Assembly: GCF_032362555.1 (NCBI RefSeq)
Contig: NC_083513.1
Location: forward strand, 62,001-126,000
Origin: Amyelois transitella
Lineage: Eukaryota; Arthropoda; Insecta; Lepidoptera; Pyralidae
Length of the DNA: 64,000 nt
Direction: 5' to 3'
Each line of letters starts with the position of its first letter. Position 1 is the stretch's first letter. Below are positions 1 through 13,600 of this stretch, piece after piece. A program made the translations under genes and the position numbers. A model generated the notes under the pieces. It worked only from the letters and a program-made list of their open reading frames with translations. It did not search any database and was not told where the DNA came from.

Positions 1-1160
1 ACCGGGCCTAAACCTAAGCTACATCTGACCAAGTCATTTTCGTTATTTATCTTTATCTAAAGAGAATAAACAATTATATAATTACAATCGACTTCTACCG
101 TGAGAAGTATTGCATATTTATCAGCATTGGCCCATTGAAAACCATCTCGTTTCCGCTAGGTGTTCAACAGTGTGTATGATACAATCGCACCCTGTCCCGG
201 CAGCAGCAGGGCGCCGGCGCGTCCCCAGGACGGCTCGCATTCCCTCGCTTGTTAGTGCCTTTGTAACCGGTGTTGGTCACTAGCACACACGAAAACAAAA
301 GAAGAAGTGCCTTTCATCGAAAATACTGTTCTTCCATATTACGTTGTACTCCCTTGTGTTGAGTGAGCGTCCTGTAGACAGTACACACGGCTCCGGGCGC
401 CCTCTGCTGAACCACAACGACCAGTTGACGATGACGTTTATCAATAACAGTTATAAACAAATATTATGAAGTAACAAGGTGCCAAAGTAGCAGTGCGCCG
501 CGGTAGCTGCGGGCGGCCGTGGCGCACTTAGGGTGTAACACTCGGCCGCTACGTGTGCACGTGGCGGTACACGTCGGCTAGCCTAGTGAATAAGGATTCT
601 AGGATTAACGCGAGTATTTCGTCTGGAGAATCGTAAGTGTGAAGCATGCACTGTACATGTGAGTTAGTGAGCGACCGTAGCTGTAACAGATGGTCTATTG
701 TTGTTACACTCACTGTTTGTTATGTGCCGCCCGCTCCCCGCGCCCCGCTGCCAGCCACTCCCATCAGTTAGTTTCGAAAAAAGCATTCTAATATTTTTTA
801 CAGTTAAAATGTAATATTTATTGTGTCAATTTTAGTAGAAGAAACAAGGAGACATGTAACTTTGGTCTAATTATTTTTCCGGCTACTCGGGAATGTTTTT
901 GGGAAATGATATTGAAAGACATGGACACAAAATAGTACTTCGGACCCGAATATGTTCAATGATGCATATGTGTATATTAGAATATTGCGTGTCGATACAA
1001 ATAGTAGACAGCGGCAGTGCGCGCAGCGCGGGGAGTGCGGCGACCGCTATACCATGCGAATTTTTCATTTGTTATTTAATCGAGACGTTGCGTGCATAAT
1101 GTTATGTTTTCAATGATAAAGTATGGAAATGTTTTATTGTTTATAATAAAATGTCAAAAA
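1..1160. other. CpG-rich non-coding stretch at left edge
   Basis: No coding exon can be supported here. GC-rich patches lie near 190-240, 400-420, 480-560 and 720-760, and an AATAAA-like signal (TAATAAAA) lies near 1142 on the plus strand. This would fit an untranslated exon or 3' UTR of a gene that lies mostly outside the window. The assignment is inference. Confidence 0.3.
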
Positions 1161-2695
1161 AATACCTGCTTCTTCTTCTTACACGGTACCCTTCGATCTA
1201 GCATAAAATACTTTATCGAAGGCTGTGCTTGAAAGATGATAGATAGATAATCATCATTCCGGCACAGCCCAACCAATCAAGGCGAGAGACTAGACCCCAC
1301 TGTACCTACTTTTACCTAGTAGGTACCTAGTTTTACCTACATTTACCAGGGACTTCATAGGGACGTTAATAAAAAACGTTTAACACATTAAATTTTATTT
1401 TTTCTAAATTAAAATATGTGAAAAAAAAATATGGGTAGATGAGATTTTAAGTAGCCTATAGTATAACTATTAAAAAATGAAGGACTTAGTAAATGAATTT
1501 GACAGAAGGTTCCTATTAGCGCAACAACAAAACATCTCTATCGTGGATTGTGATTGCAGGATGAATGCGTGCCCTGCTTAGAGATATAGGTGGCCCTTAG
1601 GTATGATTATCAATGACAAACTGCGGAGAACTGATAGTAACTACATCAATAATTAGTACCATAGAATACTCAACCTCGGTCAGTCTTCTCGTTACGCTCT
1701 GCTCCTGTCTCTCTTCAGATTCAAGCTATTCTATAACTACACACAATATGAAAATTAGGCCCATACTTGGTCCGTATAAAATAGTGCAAGAGTGGGTGCA
1801 GTGTGTCCGTCGTCATTGTCAACCAATTAACGAATATTCTTCGCCGGAATTCAGGGACACAGCTATACTGAAGCCACATGTATCCGTCAAAGCATAATTT
1901 TCATGTAAGAAATCCTATCAGGGGTTAATACCTACCTAATAAGAAATAGTTATATTTTTGTACCTGTAACGTTGACAAATACCTTTATGAACATAGATAT
2001 GGGTAAGGCATACAGGGGGAAAATGCTTAAAATTACCTTTCATTGTTTGTGGCATATCTCGCCAATCAATATTATCTCTATGAGAAATAAGATTCACAAT
2101 TTTACACAACATACACCAAAGACAAAATTGCAACAACTAAAGTCTACATATTGGACCTAGAATTTACACATTTATTATTCCACTAAACTGTAAAAATATT
2201 TGAGTATATAAGTATACAAACACTATACATGTCGGAACAGCGACGTTAACATTAGATATAGTGTAACAAATAACGCTGGATATGTTTTAATAGATTTTTA
2301 TAATTTTATACAAAATATATTTACATAAATAGCAGCTTCACACCACACTTTTAATATACCGCTGCACTATCCGCGAAATTTTAATACTGTTAAAAAATAT
2401 AAAAATCGGGAACCTTAAGAGTTGGAACCGTCAGATGCGCTTCATGTTGCAGACAAGTGATTCTTGTAAGAAAATTCCAAGCTAACAAAAGTTTGGGTAA
2501 AGATGAGGATCACAAATTATTAGTTTCTACAGGTATTTTTGAATGGAAAATTAAAACTAGCAAAAAATAAAAACAAACAGGAGGGTAACACGGATATGTA
2601 TGTACGGAATCGCACAATATAAGTATACAGTGTACACATGGTTACAAAGAACAGGAACAGAAGACCAACAAGCCGCGGGATTCTGGCGGCGGCGC
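1161..2695. other. AT-rich intergenic DNA downstream of ERICH2-like gene
   Basis: I see only short chance ORFs here. The stretch lies just past the stop codon of the minus-strand gene ending at 2696, so its right part is probably that gene's 3' UTR. A reverse-strand AATAAA is present near 2165. Confidence 0.35.
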
Positions 2696-5600
2696 TCACT
2701 TGATGGAGCAGGCGAACTGCGCGCGCAGGCGACGCAGCGTCTCCGATGAAGACACACTCTGTAATTGAGTTCACGTAAGTTTACAGTTATAAATTTCAAT
2801 ACGTCAGAGAAATTGTCTCATCAAAGATATCAGTCTGTTGACTAGTTCTTGTGTCGGACCTTTTCCATCTTTTTAATCAAGGCTCCTCACCCAGAACAGT
2901 ACAGTCCTGTGATGTCTGTCTCCTTTTTCGTTTGATAGCCCTTGATTTCGATATTCCTAATGCGACCTTCAGGGAGATACCCAACATGATTCACTCCTTA
3001 AATGGCTGTAAATATCACCCTTAGAATGTCTATCTTTAAGATGAACCTGGTAGTAAGTAGATTAAGGAGCAGTTTTTACCTTAAGTGGCGAGGTGTGGTC
3101 ATTATCGTTCTGCATGTCATCGGCTTGCAGACTCACTGCAATCGAAAAATGTAACATAATAAGTTTCGCGTGTGAAAGTGCTGGAAAAACAAAGATTCAA
3201 AAGGAAATACAATTGTAATATTGTTTGTACATGCCTCTGGGTTCCGGCGTGGGCGGCGCGTTGCCGTTGTCGTCGGGCGCGTGGTCGCCGGCGCCGCCGC
3301 TGCCGCTGCTGGCCGGCGTGCCCGTGCTCTCCCAGCCCGCGCCTGGTGCAACAACCAAGTCAATTACGGAGCTGCACTATTATCTATGCAATCTATGTAA
3401 AGCGGCCGACCGACCCTTGGCTACGAGCACGGAGTAGGTGCGCTGCGCGTACGACGAGAGCGGTGCGGGTCTAGGGGGCGGGCGCCCGGACTTGAGGCGA
3501 CAGTCGTGTCCCTCTGATTACAATATTCTCACGGATTTCGTTATTTAATATACCATCAATTTATTACAGTCCACGTTTAATTTGATTTCCCGAAACCCGG
3601 TAAAGAACAAGTAGGAGAAGTCACTTCTGTGTAAAATCAGGTAAGTACATGGAACTATCTATATGACCTGTATACTGTACATTAAGGATGCAATAAATAA
3701 ATTGAATTGAATATCATTCAAAGTGACGTGCGCACCGTGGAACAGGCACAATTATCAAATTCAATAACCTAACCATAAGTCTACCGTCACTATATGGATT
3801 ATGATATGTAGGTATCATACTATCGGTATGGTCAGTGCGACGGGACAGCGACAGGCTAGGCGAGGAGTCGAGCTCGAGCGAGGACTGCGAGGCGCACGAG
3901 TCGTCGGAGTCCGAGGCAGAGGCGGAGCGCGAGCCTGTCCCGCCACGCGCCGCCGCCCCCGCCGCCGAGCTCGACGCCGACGAGTCCGCTTCCTGCCGCA
4001 TGTCCTGATCAACATAACGGAGTAAAAACATTTTTATTAAAAATGGTCAGGTGTGCCGTAGCGAGAAAAGTGTGTTACTGCTGGAGCGGCACACTCCACA
4101 CGGAATACATTCGTAGTATCTTGAGGGGAGCACCGATAGCAGAAAAGCTCACTAAACATCATGTGAGAGCAGTTGTCGGAGCTACTGCCAGAGACGAAGA
4201 GAGGCAGGTCCATTATGATCAGACTGGAGAGCAATCCATAATATATATATATATATATATTTCTTTTTTCAATATTAAATCTCATCTCATTAATATATAA
4301 ATCTGAACAATGTATTCTCCCGTCCACATTCTATTCTAAGTATAATTTAATATTGTGAAGTTGACGTTGTTGAAGAAAATGCTGCAGTGCAGTTTGTTAC
4401 CGCTTCTTCTGCACTGACGCCTTGGAAGCGGCAGTAAACTTAGTTTTTAAGTAATTTATTTGACGTCAACCAATGTTGTTAAACCATACGACAATTATTA
4501 AGCGATATAAAGTATCCTATAATAATGAATAAAAATTTTGAATTTGAATTTGAGCCCCGAATGTACATATATCGAAAAGGAAAGCCCCCTTTGAATGGAA
4601 AAGTGCAAGGAAGAAGTAATTGATGCAGGCCTGGAACTAGTACAACAGAGAGTGAACATGCGTACATACGTGCGAAGAGCTGAGCGGCGTGTCTACCGCG
4701 CGGCGGCGCAGGCGGCGCGGCGCGGCGAGCGGCCGCCGCGGGCTGCTGTCCGCGCTCGAGCTGCCGCCCAACCGGACGAACGCCGCATCTGGAAAACGCA
4801 GTCGTTTCGTTTGTCTTTACTGCCATAAATCTGCCTTTTAATATCACAAAAAACAAATAACAAGTTGCTTCGGATATGCCCTTTGGTTACAAAAATTTAT
4901 GCCGGTGCGGTAAGAGTTGGACATCGTTACTCTATTCCTGTGTACACTCCGCTTCAGTCTTTGGATATGCCTATGGATATATTTCTAGGTTTACGAGCTT
5001 ATCCTGGGCGGAACTAGTAAGAAGGCTCTCGTAGGAGTGTGTGTGTACCTATAATTAAATAATTGTTTTGTCATTCATTATAAGGTATAAGGATTTAAAC
5101 CTGACCACCTGAGCGTCCCGGCGGAGTGGGCGGGGTGGGAGGCGTGGGCGGCGTGGAGGGCGCGGCGGCGGGCGGCGCGGACACCTTATGCTGCAGCAGA
5201 GAGTAGAAGCCGCGGGCCGTCGCGTTGTGCGGCTCGTACTGCAGGATGAGGCGGCAGTACTTCAGCGCCTCCGCGTACTGACGCTGCATTATAGCCGACA
5301 GGAACTGCAAAGTCACATATATGTAGGTACAGAAGAGTATGAAAAATAACAATCCTCCAATGATCGGTTTAAAACCGAGTAATAAATTTCATAACATGAG
5401 CGACTTTCTGAAATGGTACCTCTGCAAGGAATTCGCTAGGTGCGGTCACCGTATCGTTGCCATCGGAGCCTTCGTCAGGATGCCGGGGAGCGGTGTCCAT
5501 GGCTTTACGGTGCGCGGGGAGCGTGACGACGAGCCGGCGGGAGGGGGGCGCGCGGGGCTCGGGGCGGCCCTGCGTGAGCTGCAGCGCGGCGAGGGAGGCG

Positions 5601-7123
5601 GTGGCGAGCGCGGGCTGCGTGGGCGCCGGCGGAGGCCAGGCTCCGCGCCACGGGGACAGCGGCGGAGGACGCGGCCGCGGCGGCGCCGGCCGGTACAGCC
5701 GCGCGTTCGGCACGGGCCGCTTGTAAACTCGCTTACGGTTGCGCCTGCTTCGACCCTCAGCTCGCTTATTGTTCTTCGGCTCAGGCTTAGGAGGGCCGGG
5801 ATATCTGCGAGACAACATCAAACAGAAAATATATTGAGATGAGAGGTACTGGACTGGTTTCTTTACAGATAACATTGAGTTTTGATACTAAATAATTACA
5901 CGTACAGCCTAGGATTAGGAGTGTAGGATCGCAGCCGGCGCTGCGTGGTGGGGGACCGGCTAGGTTGAGCCCGCCGCAGCAGCCGAGGAGCACCCAAATC
6001 GATTACGTCGTCAGCATCCTCTTCCGGTCCTCTATCAATATAAATAAGCTGCATTATAAAAAAAACGGTTAAGTGCGTATCGGGCCATACGGAATGAAGA
6101 GTACAGTAGATGCGAATGCCCACTTTGCATTTACTCTCACTAAAAACCTTAAAACGAGCCTTTATGGGACGGTAATGATAGAAAGTATGTCGCAAACGAA
6201 AACACGCTGATATTAATTAAGTATTTTATTGTTAAACTTGCTACAATTTTATGTTTTTTTTACTTGACGTTTGATTCGTAAATTTATATTTCAGTACTTG
6301 AATTACGTAACTACTAACTATCAATGAATTTTCAATCAAATGTTTGAAATTTTTTGTGTGGGTGTAGAGTGGGTTAGTGGAGAAAAAAGAAATTACCCAC
6401 CTACCCTACCAAATTACAGCTTTCTACTACTTATGGTAAATGAGTAAATCTGCCGAGAAACAGACAGACAAAGCGAAACTGTCCGCAGAAGGCCTGCACT
6501 TTATCCACGCCTACTGCCTCACTAGTGTCACTCCCCAACCCTGGGATGGAAAGAGCGGTCAGCAACTTTCTGGTTGCCCATTACAACAAGATTCTCGGCA
6601 CAGACACGCCGGTCAGCCGGAGGGCATCGTGGTGAAATGCCTGCGATCCCATGATGCCCTTAAAATGGCAAGAAGGGCGCGCGGAAGGGTTTTAGTGGGT
6701 AGGGTGGTAGGTACATTAGCTGCCAGGAGTCCCACACTCTTCCGGGTTGAAGACCCGGGGGGTTCGCCGTAAAAAGGATTTCTCCTTCGATAACAAAAAA
6801 AAAAGAAAGAATTAAAAATGTTTCACCAAGGAACGATTATCGGCCCTAACATACTCGATATCACAAGGGACAACAATTGCCTTAGATGGTATGAAACAAT
6901 TTCACGTTCCAGGCCACCTCCAGTCTGTTATTGATGACAGCACACAATCAATGAAAAAAAACAACGGGTTATTGCTGCGATCGGGACATATTTTTTGTAT
7001 GATATAAATTTATATTTATATGATTAAATAAGACTTAAGTTTTACCCTTCCTCTGTGAAGCGATCAAGAGCAGTCTTCACCACGATGAGATCGGACTGAG
7101 GGCTGCCGCCGCTGCTCCCATTT
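2696..7123 (-). CDS. ERICH2-like protein with a TPR-like helical pair (5' end missing)
   Basis: Nine coding exons can be chained on the minus strand: 7046-7123, 5906-6031, 5420-5804, 5109-5304, 4670-4788, 3821-4004, 3211-3342, 3080-3135 and 2696-2758. Every junction keeps phase, giving about 445 residues ending in CSIK-stop. The fourth exon is the only part that looks conserved: FLSAIMQRQYAEALKYC followed by LILQYEPHNATA, a TPR-like helical hairpin. From memory it resembles vertebrate glutamate-rich protein 2 (ERICH2), where a similar segment follows a PxEFLAE-type motif; that motif is present at the end of the third exon. The rest is low-complexity, rich in Pro, Arg and Ser. The function of ERICH2 is poorly known. 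The donor at 3211 is weak, and the first exon was not found. It is head to head with ALiX. Confidence 0.55.
4240..4260. repeat. (AT)n microsatellite
   Basis: About ten AT units in an intron of the ERICH2-like gene. Confidence 0.9.
4353..4560 (+). repeat. Element E copy (LINE/SINE 3' end)
   Basis: A conserved block with the core GCTTCTTCTGCAC followed by GGAAGCGGCAGTA, ending in a GAATTT-type repeat tail. Related copies occur at 21890-22115, 41275-41460 and 50150-50370. The repeated tail suggests target-primed insertion. It lies in an intron of the ERICH2-like gene. Confidence 0.7.
6425..6812 (+). repeat. Poly(A)-tailed retroposon fragment
   Basis: A GC-richer block of about 380 bp ends in an A-run near 6797-6806. 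It reads like the 3' UTR of an R1-type LINE or a SINE derived from one. No complete ORF is present. It sits in an intron of the ERICH2-like gene. Confidence 0.45.
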
Positions 7124-8134
7124 CTGTGTTCAAATAGCACAAACAATTCATTTACAACTTGTTATTGTTCTTATAACAAATCTCTATCCTCCCGCCGTTA
7201 GACCTAATTATATTCCCTGAGTTGAGGCCCGAGTTGATCTTTGATCATTATCCTTGAATTAGATTAGTCAGCATTTACAAGAAGCGGAGTCGCGATACAT
7301 CTCGCGGATTAATCCTGAGAGCAAAACCTAAGTCCTTTCCTTACCATTGGCTCATATAAATATTTTTGCTGAACAAAGTTTCGCCAGACCTATGGTCACC
7401 TTTTTTCATGTCAACACTTATGATGGCTAGCTCTTTTAACGGAGCTATATCCAATGCAGTTGGAACTGAATGTTTTAGAAGCAACAAAATAAATTATGCG
7501 ATCGCTCTTGAAAGACCCGCTTTAATGCATGGCGTCGTAAGTAAGTACATGGAATGGAACACAACACATACCTACCCAGCAATGAAAGCTTTTAAAAAAT
7601 ATTTGTTAACTTATTTAAAATGAAAATACTTTATTGATTATTGCCGGGATGAAAACAAACAATATTCATTCGCGAAATATTAAGCTAACAAACGTGCTAA
7701 GGTTTTGTAAGCTTCAAATTTCTCTCATCAAACATTGTATTAACGTTAAACTCCCATTCTCATTGCGTAGGAAGTAACAAGGTAGTAGTTATTGAGCGCG
7801 GCGGCACGGCGGCGGCGTGGCGAGAACAATATCGACCAATAAGTAATGCTCGGGAAGGCCTTGGCACGTAAACTACTACCATCAACTACGACGTACGACT
7901 AAAATTACACTGGATGATACTAAAATAAAGCGACTTCAGGAACAACACCTTTCTTATTACATGTCATAACAGATAATTTATGTGATACAAACGTGGATAC
8001 AAACCAAAAATGTACCAAAATAAAGAATCGCAATTCCGTTTGTTTCCCTGTCTGGGCAATTAAGATACCATGTAAGTAGGTACGTTCAAAACCCTTGCCC
8101 ACTCTATGGCCACAAACAGAATACACTTGCCTAC
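7124..8134. other. Intron or 5' region of the ERICH2-like gene
   Basis: No supported coding exon. A GC-rich patch at 7795-7820 stands out. The missing first coding exon of the ERICH2-like gene may lie here or further right. Confidence 0.3.
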
Positions 8135-8395
8135 CTTTGAACAATGTTTTGTTCGATGAGTACTCTGAGAAAACGATGTCCGAGTAGCAATAGCAATCAA
8201 AACAAAAGCACACTTCGTAGATATGCGTATCGATCGGTAAGCAACAGATAGTCGCGTGCGGTGCGAAGGTTTAGGCCGCGTGCCGTCGACGCGGAGGCGA
8301 CGCTGGCACGAGTGTCGCCGGCCGGGTGCTCCACCTCCCGACAGCGGTCCGCAGGGCGCAGGCTCTCAGCCCGCTGTTCTATTGGACATCACCTA
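8135..8395 (-). promoter_or_regulatory. Candidate CpG-rich 5' exon/promoter of the ERICH2-like gene
   Basis: A CpG-dense block (8270-8390) is followed on the minus strand by sequence ending in a good splice donor, AAAG then GTAGGC, at 8135/8134. This is the expected arrangement for a first exon of the minus-strand gene. No start codon in it joins the next exon in frame, so it would be untranslated or only part of the answer. Confidence 0.35.
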
Positions 8396-8756
8396 ACTGC
8401 GTACTAAAACTTCAACATGCTGTAACTCAAGTTTTCCGATTCAAAGCGAAGAAGGTAATTCATTGATAAGTTTCTAAAACAAATTGTTGTCTAAGGCATT
8501 GTTTGTACTCGTTAGGTGGTAGAATGGAAGCATAATTGAATTCTTTCCGGGGTATAGATGCTTATTGGTTCCCATATAGATTATTGAATCCCCTGCACTA
8601 GGATATGACCATTCCTTGTCATGGATAACGTAAGGGACAATAAAAGTTAAAGCGAGTTTTTTCTAGTCTAGGCCAACAACTTTGCATAAGTACCTATAGG
8701 TAAATGGTAAGGCTCGGCTGTCGATAAGGTCACCACGAATATAGACGTGAGTTATC

Positions 8757-9009
8757 CTGTATAAATAAATAAATAAATATATACGGGACAAATTACACTG
8801 ATTGAGTTAGCCTCGAAGTAAGTTCGAAACTTGTGTTACGAGATACCAACTCAACGATACTATATTTTATAATAAATACTTATATAGATAAACATCCAAG
8901 ACCCAGGACAATCAGAAAAAGTTCTTTTCTCATCATGCCTTGACCGGGATTCGAACCCGGGACCTCCGGTGTCACAGACAAGCGTACTACCGCTGAACCA
9001 CAGAGGCCG
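8757..9009 (-). repeat. tRNA-derived SINE
   Basis: The minus strand begins with a tRNA-like head (8939-9009) carrying an A box TGGTTCAGCGG and a perfect B box GGTTCGAATCC. An unrelated body follows and it ends in TTTA-type repeats near 8757-8775. The acceptor stem pairs poorly, so it is a retroposon and not a tRNA gene. Confidence 0.8.
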
Positions 9010-9484
9010 TCAATATGTACCTGAATATCCCACTCCGTTAGTGGGATTTTGGCCTCTTCCCCAGAGATGACGCTTAGCTATGGTATCTTCTTTATTTATG
9101 AGTAAATGATATAAGTCAGACATAAGTCTTGCAATTGCTCACTCCAGTTCTGTTAGTATTACATTTTCTGTCGGATTCTGAGGACACTACCTGACAATCA
9201 ACACACAGCCAAAACCGTTACCGTGTCTAGAGGTTTAAGATTTGACATAAATAGGTACTAGTATAATGGTAGGTTCCGTAAGTGATCTAGTGGTGCCTTA
9301 ATATTGACCTCCCGGAATTCTTATTTATGTAGGATGATTGGTTTACGCGGGAGGAGCCGCGGCCGTATATACCTCTCTGTTACATAGTATAAGTTGTGAT
9401 TTAGATATGCCTTCTACAAGCATAGTTATACACAATTTAATCTAATGAGAAATGAGACAACCAATGCCTACTAATACTTTAATG

Positions 9485-9680
9485 CGAAAAGTAACTGTCT
9501 AGTGTTTCGCCCTCACGCCTAAATCGCTGAACCGATTTTGATGAAATTTGGTACAGATATACAGTTGACCTTGAGAAAGAACAATTTATTGCGAAACAAG
9601 GAAAAAGCGTTAAAAAAGTTGTGAAAGATTTTCAGCGAACTGTTACAGCAAAGTCGCGGACAAATATATAGAAGGTAGTT
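9485..9680 (+). repeat. Element F-like RTE-type LINE/SINE fragment
   Basis: It contains the sequence style of lepidopteran RTE ends (aaatcgctgaaccgatttt, tgaaatttggtacagat). The rest of 9010-10640 is AT-rich intergenic DNA and the presumed ALiX upstream region. Confidence 0.5.
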
Positions 9681-10645
9681 AAGTACTTAGTAATTCATTT
9701 CTTACATTTTACTACCGGTTTTTCTTAACAATGTTATCCTAGGAGGTTTCGTGCTTATTACCATTTTTGTTCTATAGTCACTGTTAATTTGAAAAATATT
9801 TTCGTATTTTTTTTATATTACATATTATGATAAAATTGCCTAAAAATCAAATCCGCTCGACTGCACCATAACTCGGAAACAATTGAAATAGAAATTTTTA
9901 TTGTCAATCAAAATGATTGCTTCATCTTCTACTTATAACTCGGGATGAAGTAGGTACGTAATATTAAGAAGGTATTAATATAATGCCTTTGTGGTGGAAG
10001 CTCAGCATTAAAGTGATTCTCATTCACAGGAGCGAAGACTGGCAAAACTCTAGTCCAGGTAGGTACGTATAATATTTTTTACACTGTGTAACAAAGCTAT
10101 AGCAACATCAATTGTAGCTGCAACAGATCTTAGACATACCTACATACATTTGTTCCTTAAATATTATTTTTTTATATTCACTGATGAGAAAATGATTAAA
10201 AATACGTTTGTTATTAGAGCCTTTTAATAATTTATTGTTATTTAATTTGAACGGTACACAAGTAAATATTTTGTGAACATTTTAAGCGGCTACCGTTTAT
10301 CGTTTTTTACATTGACCAAAAAGAAAACGTTTATTGTATCGACGAAAACCCCCCCTTGCCACCTGTGAACTACGGAGTGTTTTATGTTCGTAGTTAAATT
10401 TCTACCAAGTTAATATTTTGTTCTATCTTCCTTGCTTTGAAGAGAAAATGAAATCACAACAGAATAATATAAAGCAAGAACGTTTAAGACCATACGAACC
10501 AAATTTCTTTGCTCGTCGTACCTGCATTATTGACAATGACGTTGACACTCCCCAATTCCAATGCAAAACAAATATCTGTCATCATATTGTCAGGCAGGCA
10601 ATCTTCTCTGTGCTAAAAACTTTATTTTGTTTGTCATTCGTAGAA

Positions 10646-13600
10646 ATGGCCGAGTTATTGTTTGTTCCTTTAAAAAAGTCTTCGGACGTAGATATAGTAA
10701 AGCCTCTGAAAAACCTTATACAATCGACTTACAACACCGGCGAGAGCCATGAGGATTACTCGGAGGCTCTGACAGAGTTGAGTCGCTTGAGAACCAACGC
10801 TATTTGGAAGGTGTTTGAGAAGTCTTCGCTGGAGATCCTGTACAGGTGACTCATCATTGAGACTGAATAATTATGTATTATATGAACGAAAATACTCTAA
10901 TCGTGCTCTTCAAGGCCTCACAATCAAAACAAATAAAATAGTGATGTCATCAAACTACATCTAGTTTAACAAACGTTAAGATTAAAGGATTTTGTACTAA
11001 GTATTTACTGAAACCCTCCTCAGTGTGGGCTGTGCTTACACTATACATCTATGTCTGTAAATTGCACTAATCTAATCAGCTTAGATTATTAGGTAGGTAC
11101 ACAGTTATGCTGACTGCTTTTCTTAACACACAGCATTAATATGTCTATAACATTTGGTAAGTATATCAGAGTCAGGTAACTGATTTCAGTGGCGTAATAG
11201 GAATACTTGTTGGTTGGTTGCAGCTACTATGACCAGCTGGCGTCGCTGGAAAGCAAGCTGCCGCCACAAGAAGTACAGATTCCATTCAAATGGAAGGATG
11301 CATTTGACAAGGGCTCCATTTTTGGTGGTCGGATGAGTCTGAGTAAGTATCCGTTCACAAAAATCTGCCTCATTATTTTTATTGTTAAATAGTACAATAC
11401 TCACAATACATTTTATTACAATATTTTGATTCACATTTTGTAAACCAATAATGTTTAACTATTATTTATGATTAATCTTAAACTACAACTTGTAGCAATC
11501 CATCCCACTTCATCATGTTAATGTGTCATTGTTTCCTATTTGTTAGCTGTTCCTGTAAGTGTGCCTATGCCTATCATAAATACAATGCTCTGATCCATCA
11601 GTCTATTTCTAAAACTCTCCCTTACTGTGAGAGCATCAGTTAGAAACTCGGAAAGGATTGTTTAGTTAGAACATGGTGGCACATATTTGTACCACTCTGT
11701 GCATAAAACTTTCTCATATGACCACCTTACCATTTGACCACTAAAGCTCAAACACTGCTTGCTTATTTATCTTTTGCAAATAAAAAGTGATATGCTCCAG
11801 CGGTGTCGTCGCTGGCGTACGAGCGCATGTGCATCCTGTTCAACATCGCGGCGCAGCAGAGCGCACTGGCGGCGCAGCAGCCGCTCGACACCGAGGACTC
11901 ATTAAAACTGGCTGCCAAGCATCTCCAGGTGACAAATCATAATTACTATTGATCCAAAAGTTATTCTTTAAAAAGTATTTATCTTATTATGAGGAATTAA
12001 ATAGGTATCATCTTTTCTCTGGTTGCTTTTGTTTCTCTTTTTAAAGAAGTTGTCTACAACCATGCGCTGAGCTGATAAGAAAGGTTTGTAATTTTGGTGG
12101 TAAGGTGGAGAAGAACCTAATTCCAGCTTGAATCATGGTGTACCCTGTACACCTTAGAACAGGCAGGGTTTTGTGTTTTGTCAGCAAATAGTTCCTGCTT
12201 GATTTCAGCAAGCTGCAGGCATCTTCAACTACCTCAAGGCGAACATCCTGCTGGCGGTGCACCAGGAGACCACGCCGGACCTCAGCCCCGACACGCTGGG
12301 CGCGCTGGCCGCGCTCATGCTTGCGCAGGCGCAGGAGGTCATAGCTTACAAGTGCATCAGAGGTTTGCCACACCACTGTCTACAGATTTAAATAAAATAT
12401 AGTTGTTTTGCAGGAGTATAATTAATATATCAATTATATAAAACTCCTTCGTTATTGTGTGTGAGTGACTATTGGGAATCATAAGACAAGTAACAATTAT
12501 TGGCCAAAGAATATTTTCTGATTGTATAAGTTTACAATGTGAGATGTATACTATGGTAAAAACCCCTTCGCAGGCGGCCTTTAATTCCATAATAATTGCA
12601 AAACCAAAATAGGAATGGTTCTCGGCATTTTAGAGTAGGACCACTCCATCCCATTCCCATGGATGTCGTGAAAGTCTACTAAAGGATAGGCTTATAAACT
12701 TGGGATTCTTCTTTTAGGCGATAGGCTTGCAACTTGTCACTTCTTGTTCTATCAGTAAAGGCCAAACAGCTGATTGTGGCCTATCAGTATTTTTAAGACT
12801 TGGCTCTTACTATGCCGCAAGGGATATAGACGTGATTATATGTATGAATGTTGTTATTTTTTATACTCTTGATGTGATTGTAGCAGTTAAAAATTGTTCC
12901 TCTAGACGAGATGAAGGACAGCATGGTTGCCAAGGTGTGCGCTCAGGCGGAGGAGCTGTACACTGAGGCGCTGCGGGCCATGCAGCGCGAGCAGCTGCGG
13001 GGGCTGTGGGAGCGGGGGTGGCTGCCCGCGGTCGCCGCCAAGCAGGCGCTCATGCGGGGGCTCGCTCACTACCACCAGGTGGGGACTGAGCTGTGTGGCT
13101 CCACGGAGGCTTTACTTCGCCATCATCTTTTGCTCTTTCAACGTTACGGTTATTTTCGACGAATCATGGGATACTTCTCTTTCGTTTGCTTTCTCATAAC
13201 GCGTCGTTTTTTTTTTTTTTACTTTCCTTCCAAGGGGAGGACGACCATATGGGTTTTGATATTTACATTGGATTGCATTGGGCAGGCGGCCGTATGCCGT
13301 CAGAACAAGGCGGTGGGCGAGGAGATCGCGCGCCTGCAGCTGGCGGCGGAGGCGCTGAAGGCGGGCGGCGCGGGGGGCGCGGGCGCGGGCGCGGCGGCGG
13401 ACGCGGCGGCGCGCGCGGCGCGGCAGCTGGCGGCCGCGCGCCGCGACAACGACTTCATCTACCACGAGCGCGTGCCCGACGCGGCGGCGCTGGAGCCCGT
13501 GCAGCGCGCCGCCGTGGCCAAGCCGCTGCCGCCGCCCGAGCGCTGGGCCGCGGGGAAGGACCTGTTTGCGGGATTGGTGCCGGCCGTGGTTCATCAGGTT

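Noticed and set aside
3133-5842. Several GC-rich ORFs on the plus strand, up to 167 codons
   Set aside because: They are Arg/Gly-rich shadows of GC-rich exons that read sensibly and in phase on the minus strand.
7366-7623. 85-codon plus-strand ORF
   Set aside because: AT-rich, no domain or splice context, and antisense to the presumed ERICH2-like transcript.
8939-9009. tRNA gene on the minus strand
   Set aside because: The A and B boxes are good, but the acceptor stem pairs only partly and a SINE body with repeat tail follows. It is a tRNA-derived SINE head.
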